DNA of 64,000 bases from Verrucomicrobiaceae bacterium (GTDB taxonomy: Bacteria > Verrucomicrobiota > Verrucomicrobiia > Chthoniobacterales > Chthoniobacteraceae), in NCBI GenBank assembly GCA_005791535.1, contig SXWH01000232.1:1-64000 (forward strand), read 5' to 3'. The translations under genes were made by a program, and so were the position numbers. Positions 35,371-44,058 of the stretch are shown piece by piece. Every line of letters begins with the position of its first letter. The stretch's first letter is position 1. Under the pieces are notes generated by a model. That model saw nothing but the letters and a program-made list of their open reading frames with translations, was not told the origin of the DNA and did no database searches.

Positions 35371-37470
35371 TTACGGGCGAATCCTGAAGATATGCCCGGC
35401 CCGCTCGCCGGGAGCTAGGCGGACGTAGTTCCGACGGCCTTTCCATTGGAACTTCTCGCCGGTCAAAAGGTCCTCGACTTCGAACGCCTGATGTTCGCCG
35501 AGGCCGAATGATTCAAGCGGGACATGGATCATGGATTCCTGCGGATGCCACGCGTCGAGGTTCACAATGATCAACAGGCGGTTGCCATCGGCGACCTTGC
35601 TGTATGCGAGGATGAGGTCGTTGTCGCTGTGCTGGAAATAAAGGTTTCGGAATTGCTGGAGGGCAAGGTTCTCTTTCCGAATGTGATTGAGTTTGCGGAA
35701 CAGCGCACGGATTCCCGGCTGATTCCAGTCGCGGCCCTTGAATTGGTATTTTTCGGAATCGATGTATTCCTCGCGGGCTAGTTGTTTGTAGTCGCCGTCG
35801 CACAGCGCGAGGAAGCCGCGGACATCACCGGCGGCGTCCCAATGTTTACGTTCGATGCCCTCGTTTTCGCAGAGTTCAAATCCGCTGTAGATGCCATACA
35901 CCGGCGCAAGCGTGGTCGTTAAAATAGCCCGCACCTCAAACGCGGGGCGTCCGCCAAACTGGAGATAACTCGGCAGAATATCGGGCGTGTTCGGCCAGAG
36001 ATTCGGGCGCATGTATTCGGCGCTTTCGCTGTGCGCGAGTTCATTGAAATACTCGCGCAGACCCTGCGCCGTGTTGCGCCAGGTGAAGTAGGTGTAACTG
36101 TGTGTAAAGCCGACTTTTGCGAGCGCGCGCATCATCTTCGAGCGGGTGAATGCCTCGCTGAGGAAAATTGCATCGGGGAAGCGCGTTTGCACGCGGCTGA
36201 TGAGGTATTCCCAGAAATGCACTGGCTTTGTGTGTGGATTGTCCACGCGGAAGATGCGGACGCCCTGTTCGCACCAGAATTCGATGACGCCCGCGAGTTC
36301 GCTCCACATCTCGCGCCACGTCTCGCAGTGGTAGTTCATCGGATACACGTCCTGATACTTTTTCGGCGGATTCTCGGCGTATTTAATCGAGCCGTCCGGG
36401 CGGTGGTAGAACCACTCTGGATGGTCGTGGACATACGGGTGGTCCGGCGAGCAATTCACTGCGAAATCGAGCGCGACCTCCATGCCGCGTTTGTTGATCT
36501 CGCCAACGAGCCAGCGGAAATCCTCCAGTGTTCCAAGTTCCGGTGCCACATCGCGATGAGCGCCGCCGTTCGGGCATTTCTGGTGACGATTGCCGATCGC
36601 GTAGGGCACGCCGGGTTCGCCGGGTTGGCAGGTCACGGAGTTGTTTCGGCCCTTCCGCGCGGTCACGCCGATGGGGTGGATTGGTGGGAAATAGATGACG
36701 TCGAAGCCCATGTCCTTCGCGTAGTCCACACGCTGGAGACAGTCGCGGAACTTCGAGCCGCGATCCGCATGGCCTTCTGCGCTTCGGGGAAAAAACTCAT
36801 ACCAGGCCGAGAAGCCCGCGCCTGCGCGGTCCACCCACACGAATGGATACCGAGCTGCAGCGCGGTGATTCGCCGGAAAAAGCGCGGGGGTGTCTTCAAA
36901 AGTGCTGACAAACTCCGTGGAGAGTGAACGGTCGGCGTAGGTCCACATCATCGCCGAGAGGTCGGCGCTGTGAGCGAACTCGTTTGCTCGTTCGGCGGTG
37001 GCGGTATCCATCTCGCGGGCGACCCACGCCAGCCGCTCCGCGTCCGCTTTTGCGCCGCGCGCCTTCGCGAGTTCCGCCGCATTTCGGACAAATGCCGCGC
37101 CCTCCAGCGTCTCGCTTTTCAGCGGGCGTTCGCCTGCATTGAACTTCGCTTCAAATTCGTGCTGCCACGACTTCCAGATGTTTCCCCAAGCTTCGATGGT
37201 GAACTCATGCGGTCCCTCCGCGCTGAACGTGCACGATGCACGCCAGCGGTCCTTGTTCCACGCATCCACGCAGTCCATCGGGATCTCGTGCCATGCTTTT
37301 GCACCGAGCTTCCGCCATTTGAGCACGCACGAAAGGACATCGTGTCCCTCCTTGAATACATCCGCCTCGACCACGAGCGGCTCGCCGGTGATTCGCTTCA
37401 CGGGATACCGGCCGCCATCCACGAGCGGACGGACGTTTTCAATGACTGCGGTGTATGGACTGAGTTTCAT
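35371..37470 (-). CDS. glgE: Alpha-1,4-glucan:maltose-1-phosphate maltosyltransferase GlgE
   Basis: 699 residues from the ATG at 37470 (KLSPYTAVIENVRPLVDGGRYPVKR is the family start). An N-terminal beta-sandwich and helical domain precede the GH13 barrel with IYFPPIHPIGVTARKGRNN, VALDFAVNCSPDHPYV, FRVDNPHTKP (nucleophile D410) and IFLSEAFTR (acid/base E439). GlgE extends alpha-1,4-glucans with maltose-1-phosphate from the TreS-Mak route; treS, mak and glgB are not in the window. It lies 65 bases after the CE4 gene and 55 before the beta-helix gene, same strand. Confidence 0.94.
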   Translation of the reverse strand: MKLSPYTAVIENVRPLVDGGRYPVKRITGEPLVVEADVFKEGHDVLSCVLKWRKLGAKAWHEIPMDCVDAWNKDRWRASCTFSAEGPHEFTIEAWGNIWKSWQHEFEAKFNAGERPLKSETLEGAAFVRNAAELAKARGAKADAERLAWVAREMDTATAERANEFAHSADLSAMMWTYADRSLSTEFVSTFEDTPALFPANHRAAARYPFVWVDRAGAGFSAWYEFFPRSAEGHADRGSKFRDCLQRVDYAKDMGFDVIYFPPIHPIGVTARKGRNNSVTCQPGEPGVPYAIGNRHQKCPNGGAHRDVAPELGTLEDFRWLVGEINKRGMEVALDFAVNCSPDHPYVHDHPEWFYHRPDGSIKYAENPPKKYQDVYPMNYHCETWREMWSELAGVIEFWCEQGVRIFRVDNPHTKPVHFWEYLISRVQTRFPDAIFLSEAFTRSKMMRALAKVGFTHSYTYFTWRNTAQGLREYFNELAHSESAEYMRPNLWPNTPDILPSYLQFGGRPAFEVRAILTTTLAPVYGIYSGFELCENEGIERKHWDAAGDVRGFLALCDGDYKQLAREEYIDSEKYQFKGRDWNQPGIRALFRKLNHIRKENLALQQFRNLYFQHSDNDLILAYSKVADGNRLLIIVNLDAWHPQESMIHVPLESFGLGEHQAFEVEDLLTGEKFQWKGRRNYVRLAPGERAGHIFRIRP

Positions 37471-37535
37471 GCCGCAGGTTGTGGCATTTCCGTCCGGTCG
37501 CGTGAAGTTTTCTGTGCCGCGGAGCGAAGAGAGAA

Positions 37536-38903
37536 TCAGCGCGGCTTGTCGGACGGACGTAGCGCGTTGTCGTATCCGCTGCCGGTGTCGACCCGGAAGC
37601 GCCACTGTGCCTCGACGCGCCGGCGTTCAGCGAGCGCGGTGACCGTGACCGTGTAATCACCGGGCTCAAGCGGTTTCGGAACCTTCGCCGAGATTGTCAG
37701 TTTTGAATCGGGCACCCATGAGAATGGAATCATGCCGACTCCGCTGAGGCGCAGGGAAACCGTGTTCGCATCCACGTTGCCGAGCGCAGCGAGGTCGGCA
37801 CGCAGGAGCGGCTGGGGATCCGCGATGACGTCGCCATCAAGAGGCTGCGTGAGGATCGGAATCGCCGCTTCCGCGGGTGCGGCCGGCATGGCGACCGCCG
37901 CATTTGCCTGTGGTGCGTCCGCAGCCTGCACGCGACCACTCCAGGAAAAGACGGGATTGAAGTCGTGCGGCCGCGCGTCGAGCCAGCTGAATCGCGCGAT
38001 GCGATCCGATGGTGCACTAAAGGACGTCCGAATCGAGCCGAGCGTGAACGCTGCCTCGAAACCGGCGGCTTTTACATGCTCAAGAACGCGGTTCGAGTAG
38101 CTTCCAAATGGATACGCATACGTTGCGCAACGGATTCCGAGGCGTTGTTCGAGTGTCTGCTTCGCCCCGGCGATTTCCTGCTTGAGCCATTCCTCGTAAA
38201 CCTCGGGCGGTTTTCCCTGCGTGTCGCGGAGGTTTGCGTGGGAATGGCTGTGGCACCCGATTTCCACGCCTTCGTCGCGAAGCTGCGCGAGTTGTTCCCA
38301 TGTGAGCGCGCTGCCCCGGCTGATGAAATTGGTGTAGACGAAGCACGTCCACGGATAGCCGTATTTCTTGAGAATCGGCCGGGCTACGTCGAACGTGGAC
38401 GAAAAGCCGTCGTCGATTGTGATCAGTGCGCTTCGGGCCGGTATCGATTTCTCGCCGCGCTTCCAGGCAAGGAAATCCTGCATCGAGATGACGGTGATGT
38501 TCGCATCCTTCAGCTTCTGCATGTGTTCCTCGAAGAGCTCCGGCGCGATGCGGAGCGCTGGTGAAGCATTCGCCTCCACGCGATGGTAAAGCAGCACGGC
38601 GACCTGGGCGGATTTGTCCACTGTCGCGGGAGCATCTGGCGGCGGCTGAGTGATTCCTGTTGCCGGAGCATTTAGTTGCCGTGGCAGTTCCGGTTTGGCC
38701 TCGGAGGCCTGCGGAGCCGGTTCGATCGGGAGCGCTGGTGCGGCGCCTTTTGCAGCCTTGTCCGTTGTGAGCCAGACACGCGCACGTTCCAGAGTCCGAG
38801 GTGACCACTTCGCGAGGGCGAAATATCCGCCAGTTAGCAGGAGCGCGATAATTACAATCCAGCGCAGCGGCGAACGTTTCGGCTCTTCGTTAAGGTAATA
38901 CAT
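37536..38903 (-). CDS. Membrane-anchored polysaccharide deacetylase (CE4)
   Basis: 455 residues from the ATG at 38903. One N-terminal transmembrane anchor (about 15-33), a Pro/Ala-rich linker (50-95), then a NodB-type domain (about 100-315) with LLYHRV, the metal-binding TIDDGFSST, HSHSHANL and YAYPFGSYS motifs. A C-terminal Ig-like beta domain (about 355-445) follows. CE4 enzymes remove N- or O-acetyl groups from extracellular glycans or peptidoglycan. It heads the apparent CE4-glgE-beta-helix operon and is divergent from the DUF4175-like gene by about 80 bases. Confidence 0.9.
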   Translation of the reverse strand: MYYLNEEPKRSPLRWIVIIALLLTGGYFALAKWSPRTLERARVWLTTDKAAKGAAPALPIEPAPQASEAKPELPRQLNAPATGITQPPPDAPATVDKSAQVAVLLYHRVEANASPALRIAPELFEEHMQKLKDANITVISMQDFLAWKRGEKSIPARSALITIDDGFSSTFDVARPILKKYGYPWTCFVYTNFISRGSALTWEQLAQLRDEGVEIGCHSHSHANLRDTQGKPPEVYEEWLKQEIAGAKQTLEQRLGIRCATYAYPFGSYSNRVLEHVKAAGFEAAFTLGSIRTSFSAPSDRIARFSWLDARPHDFNPVFSWSGRVQAADAPQANAAVAMPAAPAEAAIPILTQPLDGDVIADPQPLLRADLAALGNVDANTVSLRLSGVGMIPFSWVPDSKLTISAKVPKPLEPGDYTVTVTALAERRRVEAQWRFRVDTGSGYDNALRPSDKPR

Positions 38904-38983
38904 GGTGACAGCCTGATACAACCCCGCCGCCCGAAAATGGCGAGAAGGAAAGCGCGGCGTTGCCAGCACGGGGCTGCAGCTCT

Positions 38984-40654
38984 ATGATGGCGGTCGTGAA
39001 ACTTCCTGCGACCGAACAATTACTGTCCCGCACAGCGTTGCGGCTGCGGCTTTCCGCGTTGGGGAAACTATTCTCGAAACTGGTTCTGTGGTTCGCTGCA
39101 ATCGCTGCGGTCGCTCTTTTGAGTTCCCGGCTTGGCGGGTTGCTGCCGAGGGAATGGTTCCGTTTTGAATGGATTGTCGCTGTGCCGCTTGCCGGGCTGC
39201 TGGTTGCATTGGCGACGTCGCGACGGCCGGCTCCATCGGATGTAGCGCACCTCGTGGATCGCGAAGCGGGCTGCAAGGACCTGTTTCTCACTGCAGCGAT
39301 GATTCGCGATAATCCATCGGCATTTGCGCCTGTCGTTTGCGAGCAGGCGGAAGCTACAGCTCCGAAAATACAGCCGGCGCGACTTGTCCCGTTTCGCTGG
39401 TTTCCCGGTGCGCGAAACATGGCGCTCGCCCTTGCCGTGCTGGCTGCGGGTGTCGCGTGGCTGCCGCAACTTGACCCGCTCCGGATGCAGCAATCCCGAG
39501 ACGCGCAGGTGCAGCAGGCGAAAAAGCTGATTGAGTCGAAAAAGATAACGGAACTCCGGGCGGCGGAACTCAAGGAAAAGGGTGACGCGATGAAGCAGCA
39601 GGTGGAGCAGGCGCTTGCGAAGCTGGACAAGACGCTCAAGGAAATGAAGCCGCGTGAGACTGCGGAGAATGCGAAGAAGTTGAATCAGGAGGCGCAGGCG
39701 GTGTCCGATTTGTGGAAAAAGAACACGGCGGACCTTCCGAAGATCGCAGACAACCTTGAGCGCGCGGCACAGGAGTTTGGCGAACGCGAGCAGGCGCAGG
39801 AGATGAAGCAAATGCTCGATAAATTGAAAAAGGGCGACGCATCATCGCTGAAGCAGGCGATCGAGGAGGCGAAAAAGAAAATGGAACAGATCGCCGCGAT
39901 GCCCGAAGGCGCCGAGAAGAAGCGCGAAGCTGAAAAGCTGGCAAGGGAGCTGGCGAAAATGTCGAATCAAATGCGCGACCAGCTCGGCGCAAAGGGCGCG
40001 AATGAGGCCTTGCAGCGTGCGCTCGAGCAACTCGGCATGGCCAAAGACAAGGCAGCGGCGAAAGACGCCCTGCAGGCTGCGGCGGATTCCCTGAATCTCT
40101 CCAAGGAGGAACTAGAGAACCTCGCTCAGAAATTCGGCGACGCGAACAACCTTGAGGAAGCGCTTCAAAACATCGCGAAGGCGAAGCAATTGAACGATGC
40201 CGGAAAGCTCGACGGCGCGGAGGCTGCCGGCGCCAAGACGATGGAGGATTACGAGAAGCTCTACAAGGAATTGATGGCCAAGAACGGAATGGGGCAGGGT
40301 GAAGGTGACGGCGAGGGTGACGGCGAGGGTGATGGTGATGGAGACGGGAACGGGAAGGGGAAATCGGGCAAGAATCCGGGTATCGGAAACGGCGGAACAG
40401 TAGGCGAAGACCCGACGGCGAAAACCGCCATGAAGGACGAGAAGGACAAAGCCAAAATGGGTGCCGGAAAACTGTTGATGCAATGGAAGGAGGAAGGCGT
40501 CGGCGAGACCGGTCAAAAGGCTGCGGACTATCAGGAGGCCGTTCGCGCCGTGAAAGAAGGCGTGGCCGAGGCCATCCGGAACGAACGCATTCCGCCCGGT
40601 TATCACGGCTCGATTCAGAAGTATTTCGACCGCCTCCCGGAGAAGGCGAAATAG
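38984..40654 (+). CDS. DUF4175-like membrane coiled-coil protein
   Basis: 556 residues from the ATG at 38984; ATG 38987 and GTG 38996 are also possible. Three hydrophobic segments (about 30-50, 60-78, 135-155) flank a LVDREAGCKDLFLTAAMI block like the DUF4175 N-terminus. A long Lys/Glu/Ala coiled coil (about 165-450), an acidic Gly-Asp/Glu repeat (about 440-462) and the end AIRNERIPPGYHGSIQKYF follow. Such proteins usually occur with MoxR, DUF58 and VWA genes; MoxR is 13 kb away here. The next gene starts 7 bases after its stop. Confidence 0.75.
   Translation: MMAVVKLPATEQLLSRTALRLRLSALGKLFSKLVLWFAAIAAVALLSSRLGGLLPREWFRFEWIVAVPLAGLLVALATSRRPAPSDVAHLVDREAGCKDLFLTAAMIRDNPSAFAPVVCEQAEATAPKIQPARLVPFRWFPGARNMALALAVLAAGVAWLPQLDPLRMQQSRDAQVQQAKKLIESKKITELRAAELKEKGDAMKQQVEQALAKLDKTLKEMKPRETAENAKKLNQEAQAVSDLWKKNTADLPKIADNLERAAQEFGEREQAQEMKQMLDKLKKGDASSLKQAIEEAKKKMEQIAAMPEGAEKKREAEKLARELAKMSNQMRDQLGAKGANEALQRALEQLGMAKDKAAAKDALQAAADSLNLSKEELENLAQKFGDANNLEEALQNIAKAKQLNDAGKLDGAEAAGAKTMEDYEKLYKELMAKNGMGQGEGDGEGDGEGDGDGDGNGKGKSGKNPGIGNGGTVGEDPTAKTAMKDEKDKAKMGAGKLLMQWKEEGVGETGQKAADYQEAVRAVKEGVAEAIRNERIPPGYHGSIQKYFDRLPEKAK
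40301..40365 (+). repeat. In-frame Gly-Asp/Glu tandem repeat
   Basis: Repeats of about 12 bases (GAGGGTGACGGC and variants) encode an acidic GDGEGDGEGDGDGDG stretch inside the DUF4175-like protein. The array could vary in length by slippage without shifting the frame, because the units are multiples of three. Confidence 0.7.
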
Positions 40655-40661
40655 AAGCGCT

Positions 40662-41636
40662 GTGAAACTTCCATTCCTCTCTCTCGTTGCGCTTTCGTGT
40701 TGTGCTGTTGCTGATATGAAGATCGACCCGGTGCCGGGTCAGTCGGAACTCGCGGTCGAGTGGAATGGGGCGACCGATTTGAGCGCCATTGCCTGGGTGG
40801 GTGAGAATCGGTTTTTCGTCGTTTCCAATCGCGAGAAAAATCTTATTCCGCTCCTGCTCAAAGTGGACGCTGAGAATGGCCGGATTTCCGACGCCGAGTT
40901 CGGCGGCAAAATCAAGCTGGAGACTGAGGAGTCGGACTTTGAAGGGCTGATTTACATGCCGGAGAAGAAGCGCTTTTTCGTAAGCACCGAAACGCGGAGC
41001 GCGATTGTGGGATTCGATCTGGAAGGGGATGCGAGTTTTCGGGTGGACGTCCCGCGCATCTTTCGCGAGGCGCGAAGAAACAAGAGCCTTGAATCACTCG
41101 CTTGGAACGATGTCCGTGGCGAAATGTGGACGGCCAATGAGGACGCGCTCGATTGCGACGGCTCGGTGAGCGGGCGCAAGGAGGGCGGCCTTGTCAGGCT
41201 GCAACGGTTCGACGCGAGGCTGAAGGCGTCAGGGCAGTTCGCCTACCGCACCGAGCCTTCGCTGATTCGTGTGGGCAATCAAGGTACCGGCGTGACGGAC
41301 ATGGTGCTCCTTCCAGAGGGCGAACTGCTGGTGCTGGAGCGCGTACTCACCGCTGGGTTCGGGATTCGTATCTTCCGCGTGGATTATTCGGAGGCCACGG
41401 ATGTTTCCGAAATCAAATCATTGGAGGATGCAGGCGATGTGAAGTTGGTGAAGAAGCACCTTCTCTACGAACGCCTGACCGGAGCGAACAACTACGAGGG
41501 AATGACAATCGGCCCGGCGCTTTCCGGAGGCGGGAATAGTCTCATCCTCATCGCGGACAATGGCGGCGGGAATGTGCACCATTTCATGCCGCTTCGGCTC
41601 AAGCGCGAACCCGCGCGAGCGCCGGCGGACAAATAG
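40662..41636 (+). CDS. Secreted esterase-like-activity-of-phytase family protein
   Basis: 324 residues with a GTG start and a short signal peptide. Propeller-like repeats: ATDLSAIAWVGENRFFVVSNRE, DFEGLIYMPEKKRFFVSTETR, KSLESLAWNDVRGEMWTANEDAL and TGANNYEGMTIGPALSGG...LILIADNGGG. This is the PF13449-type esterase-like activity of phytase group, also similar to SdiA-regulated proteins. The substrate is unknown; phosphate-ester hydrolysis is possible. It starts 7 bases after the DUF4175-like gene. Confidence 0.8.
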   Translation: MKLPFLSLVALSCCAVADMKIDPVPGQSELAVEWNGATDLSAIAWVGENRFFVVSNREKNLIPLLLKVDAENGRISDAEFGGKIKLETEESDFEGLIYMPEKKRFFVSTETRSAIVGFDLEGDASFRVDVPRIFREARRNKSLESLAWNDVRGEMWTANEDALDCDGSVSGRKEGGLVRLQRFDARLKASGQFAYRTEPSLIRVGNQGTGVTDMVLLPEGELLVLERVLTAGFGIRIFRVDYSEATDVSEIKSLEDAGDVKLVKKHLLYERLTGANNYEGMTIGPALSGGGNSLILIADNGGGNVHHFMPLRLKREPARAPADK

Positions 41637-41692
41637 CGCATCGCGATTATTCGATTGGCTGCGGACCGGGTGTCTGTCTCTATCTGGCCTCC

Positions 41693-42451
41693 ATGAACCG
41701 CAGAACATTTCTTGCCCTTTCCATCGCCGCCGCCATGCCCGCAATTGCCGCCGAAAAAGACACCCGTTGTTTCGAGATGCGCGTTTATTACGCGGCACCC
41801 GGAAAGCTGGACGAACTTCACAAACGCTTTCGTGACCATACCACGAAGCTTTTCACCAAACACGGTATGACGAATGTCGGCTACTGGACCCCCGTCGAGA
41901 ATCCCGAGAACAAGCTCGTTTATGTGCTGGCCTATCCGAATCGCGAGGCCCGTGAGACTTCATGGAAGGCGTTCATGGCCGACCCGGATTGGAAGGCTGC
42001 GCAGAAGGCCAGCGAGGTGAATGGAAAGCTCGTTGCGAAGGTCGAGAGCACCTTCATGAACGCCACCGATTATTCCCCGGAAATCAAGGCTTCGAGCGCA
42101 TCGCCGCGCGTTTTCGAACTGCGCACCTACACCACCACTCCGGGAAATCTCGACCGCATCAATGCACGCTTTCGCAACCACACGACGAAGCTGTTTGCGA
42201 AGCACGGCATGACGAATCTCTTTTACTGGAATCTCCAGCCCGGCCAGCCCGGAAGCGAGAACACGCTCGTTTATCTGCTCGCGCACAAGGATGCCGATGC
42301 GATGGCTGCGTCGTTCAAAGCGTTTCGTGCCGATCCCGATTGGATCGCGGCGAAAGAAGCATCCGAGAAGGAGGCCGGCGGTTCGCTGACCATCCCTGAT
42401 GGTGTGAAATCGGTGCTCATGAGCGCTACCGACTATTCCGAGACGCGATAA
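41693..42451 (+). CDS. Secreted tandem NIPSNAP-domain protein
   Basis: 252 residues. A leader with a twin-Arg (NRRTFLALSIAAAMPAIAA) precedes two NIPSNAP repeats of about 105 residues each: CFEMRVYYAAPGKLDELHKRFRDHTTKLFTKHGMTNVGYW and FELRTYTTTPGNLDRINARFRNHTTKLFAKHGMTNLFYW. NIPSNAP domains form ferredoxin-like alpha/beta barrels; bacterial functions are unknown. The gene ends 9 bases before the diiron-protein gene, so it is probably in the same operon. Confidence 0.88.
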   Translation: MNRRTFLALSIAAAMPAIAAEKDTRCFEMRVYYAAPGKLDELHKRFRDHTTKLFTKHGMTNVGYWTPVENPENKLVYVLAYPNREARETSWKAFMADPDWKAAQKASEVNGKLVAKVESTFMNATDYSPEIKASSASPRVFELRTYTTTPGNLDRINARFRNHTTKLFAKHGMTNLFYWNLQPGQPGSENTLVYLLAHKDADAMAASFKAFRADPDWIAAKEASEKEAGGSLTIPDGVKSVLMSATDYSETR

Positions 42452-42460
42452 CTTTTTGCC

Positions 42461-43141
42461 ATGACTGCGCCATCAAACGCGGCTCTGGAGTACGCAGAGG
42501 CGCTGCTCACTCGCAGTCCGGTTTCGGAGAATCCGTATCTTCGTTCACTTTGCGATGGAGTGATGGAAAGGGACGAATTCGTTCGGAGTCAGCGGCAGTT
42601 CTATTTCGCAGTGCGCTTCTTTTCCCGTCCGATGGCGGCACTGACTGCGCGGCTTCCTGACTCATCCTCAAGGCGGATGCTCGTGCATAATCTCGCCGAG
42701 GAACACGGGCTAGCGGAGGACGGCGTTTTTGAACCCGCGATGGCGCACGACCGCACCTTTGTGGAATTTCTGGGAACCCTCGGTGTGGAAGCCGCCGGAG
42801 TCGCGACGACGAGCGAGGAATCTCCGGTCCGCGCGTTTAATCTCGCCCTGCTGGGTGCGTGCACGAGTGAATCGCCAGCGTTCGCTTTTTCGTGTCTGGG
42901 AGTGATCGAGTATATGTTTGCGGACATCTCGGCGCTTATCGGTGCTGCGGTCGTGCGGCGGGGATGGGTCGCTGCGGAAGACCTCGTCCATTACAAGCTG
43001 CATGCAGAAATCGATAAACGGCATGCCGCGGAGTTCTTTCACTCCACAGGGACGCGCGACAGTGCTGGGATTTTCGCCGGCGTTGAATTCGGTCACCACA
43101 TTTTCGCCGGTTTTTATCGCAGCCTCATCGCGTCGCCATGA
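42461..43141 (+). CDS. Haem-oxygenase-like diiron (HDO/TenA-PqqC fold) protein
   Basis: 226 residues, all helical. Putative metal ligands fit the HDO pattern: E80/E81 (NLAEEHG), E150 (GVIEYMF) and H181-x3-D185-x2-H188 (HAEIDKRH). By eye, the His usually seven residues after the first Glu is replaced by D87. Members include CADD, UndA and SznF-type oxidases that use O2 for decarboxylation, hydroxylation or cleavage. The stop overlaps the desaturase start by 4 bases (ATGA). The local setting suggests a fatty-acid or amino-acid-lipid substrate (inference). Confidence 0.78.
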   Translation: MTAPSNAALEYAEALLTRSPVSENPYLRSLCDGVMERDEFVRSQRQFYFAVRFFSRPMAALTARLPDSSSRRMLVHNLAEEHGLAEDGVFEPAMAHDRTFVEFLGTLGVEAAGVATTSEESPVRAFNLALLGACTSESPAFAFSCLGVIEYMFADISALIGAAVVRRGWVAAEDLVHYKLHAEIDKRHAAEFFHSTGTRDSAGIFAGVEFGHHIFAGFYRSLIASP

Positions 43142-44058
43142 TGGACGCTGCGAAACCCGAAGTGCCGCAGGAGTTGCTGCGGAAACTGCACGCCGTTCAG
43201 CATTGGCGGCACTGGGTTCGGATCATTCTTTTCGTGGCGCTCTACGTCGCAGGCGCCGTCGGTGCTATCTGGATTGCGGCGCGCCACGGATGGTTTTATG
43301 CGATTCCGCTCTACATTCTCGCCGGCGCATCGCTGCACGGAATCAGTCTTTTCACCCATGAAGCTGTTCACGGAACCCTGAGCGCGAATCCTCTCTGGAA
43401 TCGCGTCGCGGGTGCCTTGTGTGCGATTCCGGTTCTTCAAAACTGCAGTGCATATCGAGTCCTGCATCTCCGCCATCACAGACATCTGGGTGATGACGGC
43501 GACCCGGATCATTACGCAAATTACACCCGCTGGAGCTGGTTGATTTTTTCGATGAACTGGCTGCGGCTCATCGCTGGATATCCCGTGTATATCGTCGCGA
43601 TTCCGATCCTCGGATTCAAACACGGGAACGCACGCGACGGGCTCGCCATCATCGCCGAAGTGCTTGCGACTGCAGGCGTCATCATCGGAATTCTCCGCGC
43701 TTCGGTTCCTGCCGCATGGCTGCTTCACGGATGGTTGGTGCCCATGATTTTCATCAACACGATGGTCAATATTCGCGGCATGAGCCAGCACACGCTTCTT
43801 GAGCACACCAGCGATGAGATTCTGGGAACGCGGACGATTTTAACCAGCCGCCTTGTCCGGTTTTTCATGTGCAACGAGAACTATCATCTCGAACATCATC
43901 TGTGGCCGGGAATCCCGTGGTACGGGTTGCCGGCAGCGCATGAAGCCGCCGCTCCGGAGTTGAAGCGGCGCGGTGCGCCATTCATCCGCTCGTACGGTTC
44001 ATTCGTGCGGGAATTCATCATTCGCAGCATTGAACGGAGCCCATGGAGTCGACGGTAG
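43138..44058 (+). CDS. Membrane fatty acid desaturase
   Basis: 306 residues with several membrane segments. Histidine boxes for the diiron site: HEAVH (74-78), HLRHH (110-114) and HLEHH (250-254, in NYHLEHHLWPG), plus extra His at 218 and 223. The layout fits the integral-membrane acyl-lipid desaturase or beta-carotene-ketolase-like group. It is coupled to the HDO gene by an ATGA overlap and overlaps the BtaA-like gene by 16 bases, so the four products are probably made together. Confidence 0.9.
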   Translation: MMDAAKPEVPQELLRKLHAVQHWRHWVRIILFVALYVAGAVGAIWIAARHGWFYAIPLYILAGASLHGISLFTHEAVHGTLSANPLWNRVAGALCAIPVLQNCSAYRVLHLRHHRHLGDDGDPDHYANYTRWSWLIFSMNWLRLIAGYPVYIVAIPILGFKHGNARDGLAIIAEVLATAGVIIGILRASVPAAWLLHGWLVPMIFINTMVNIRGMSQHTLLEHTSDEILGTRTILTSRLVRFFMCNENYHLEHHLWPGIPWYGLPAAHEAAAPELKRRGAPFIRSYGSFVREFIIRSIERSPWSRR

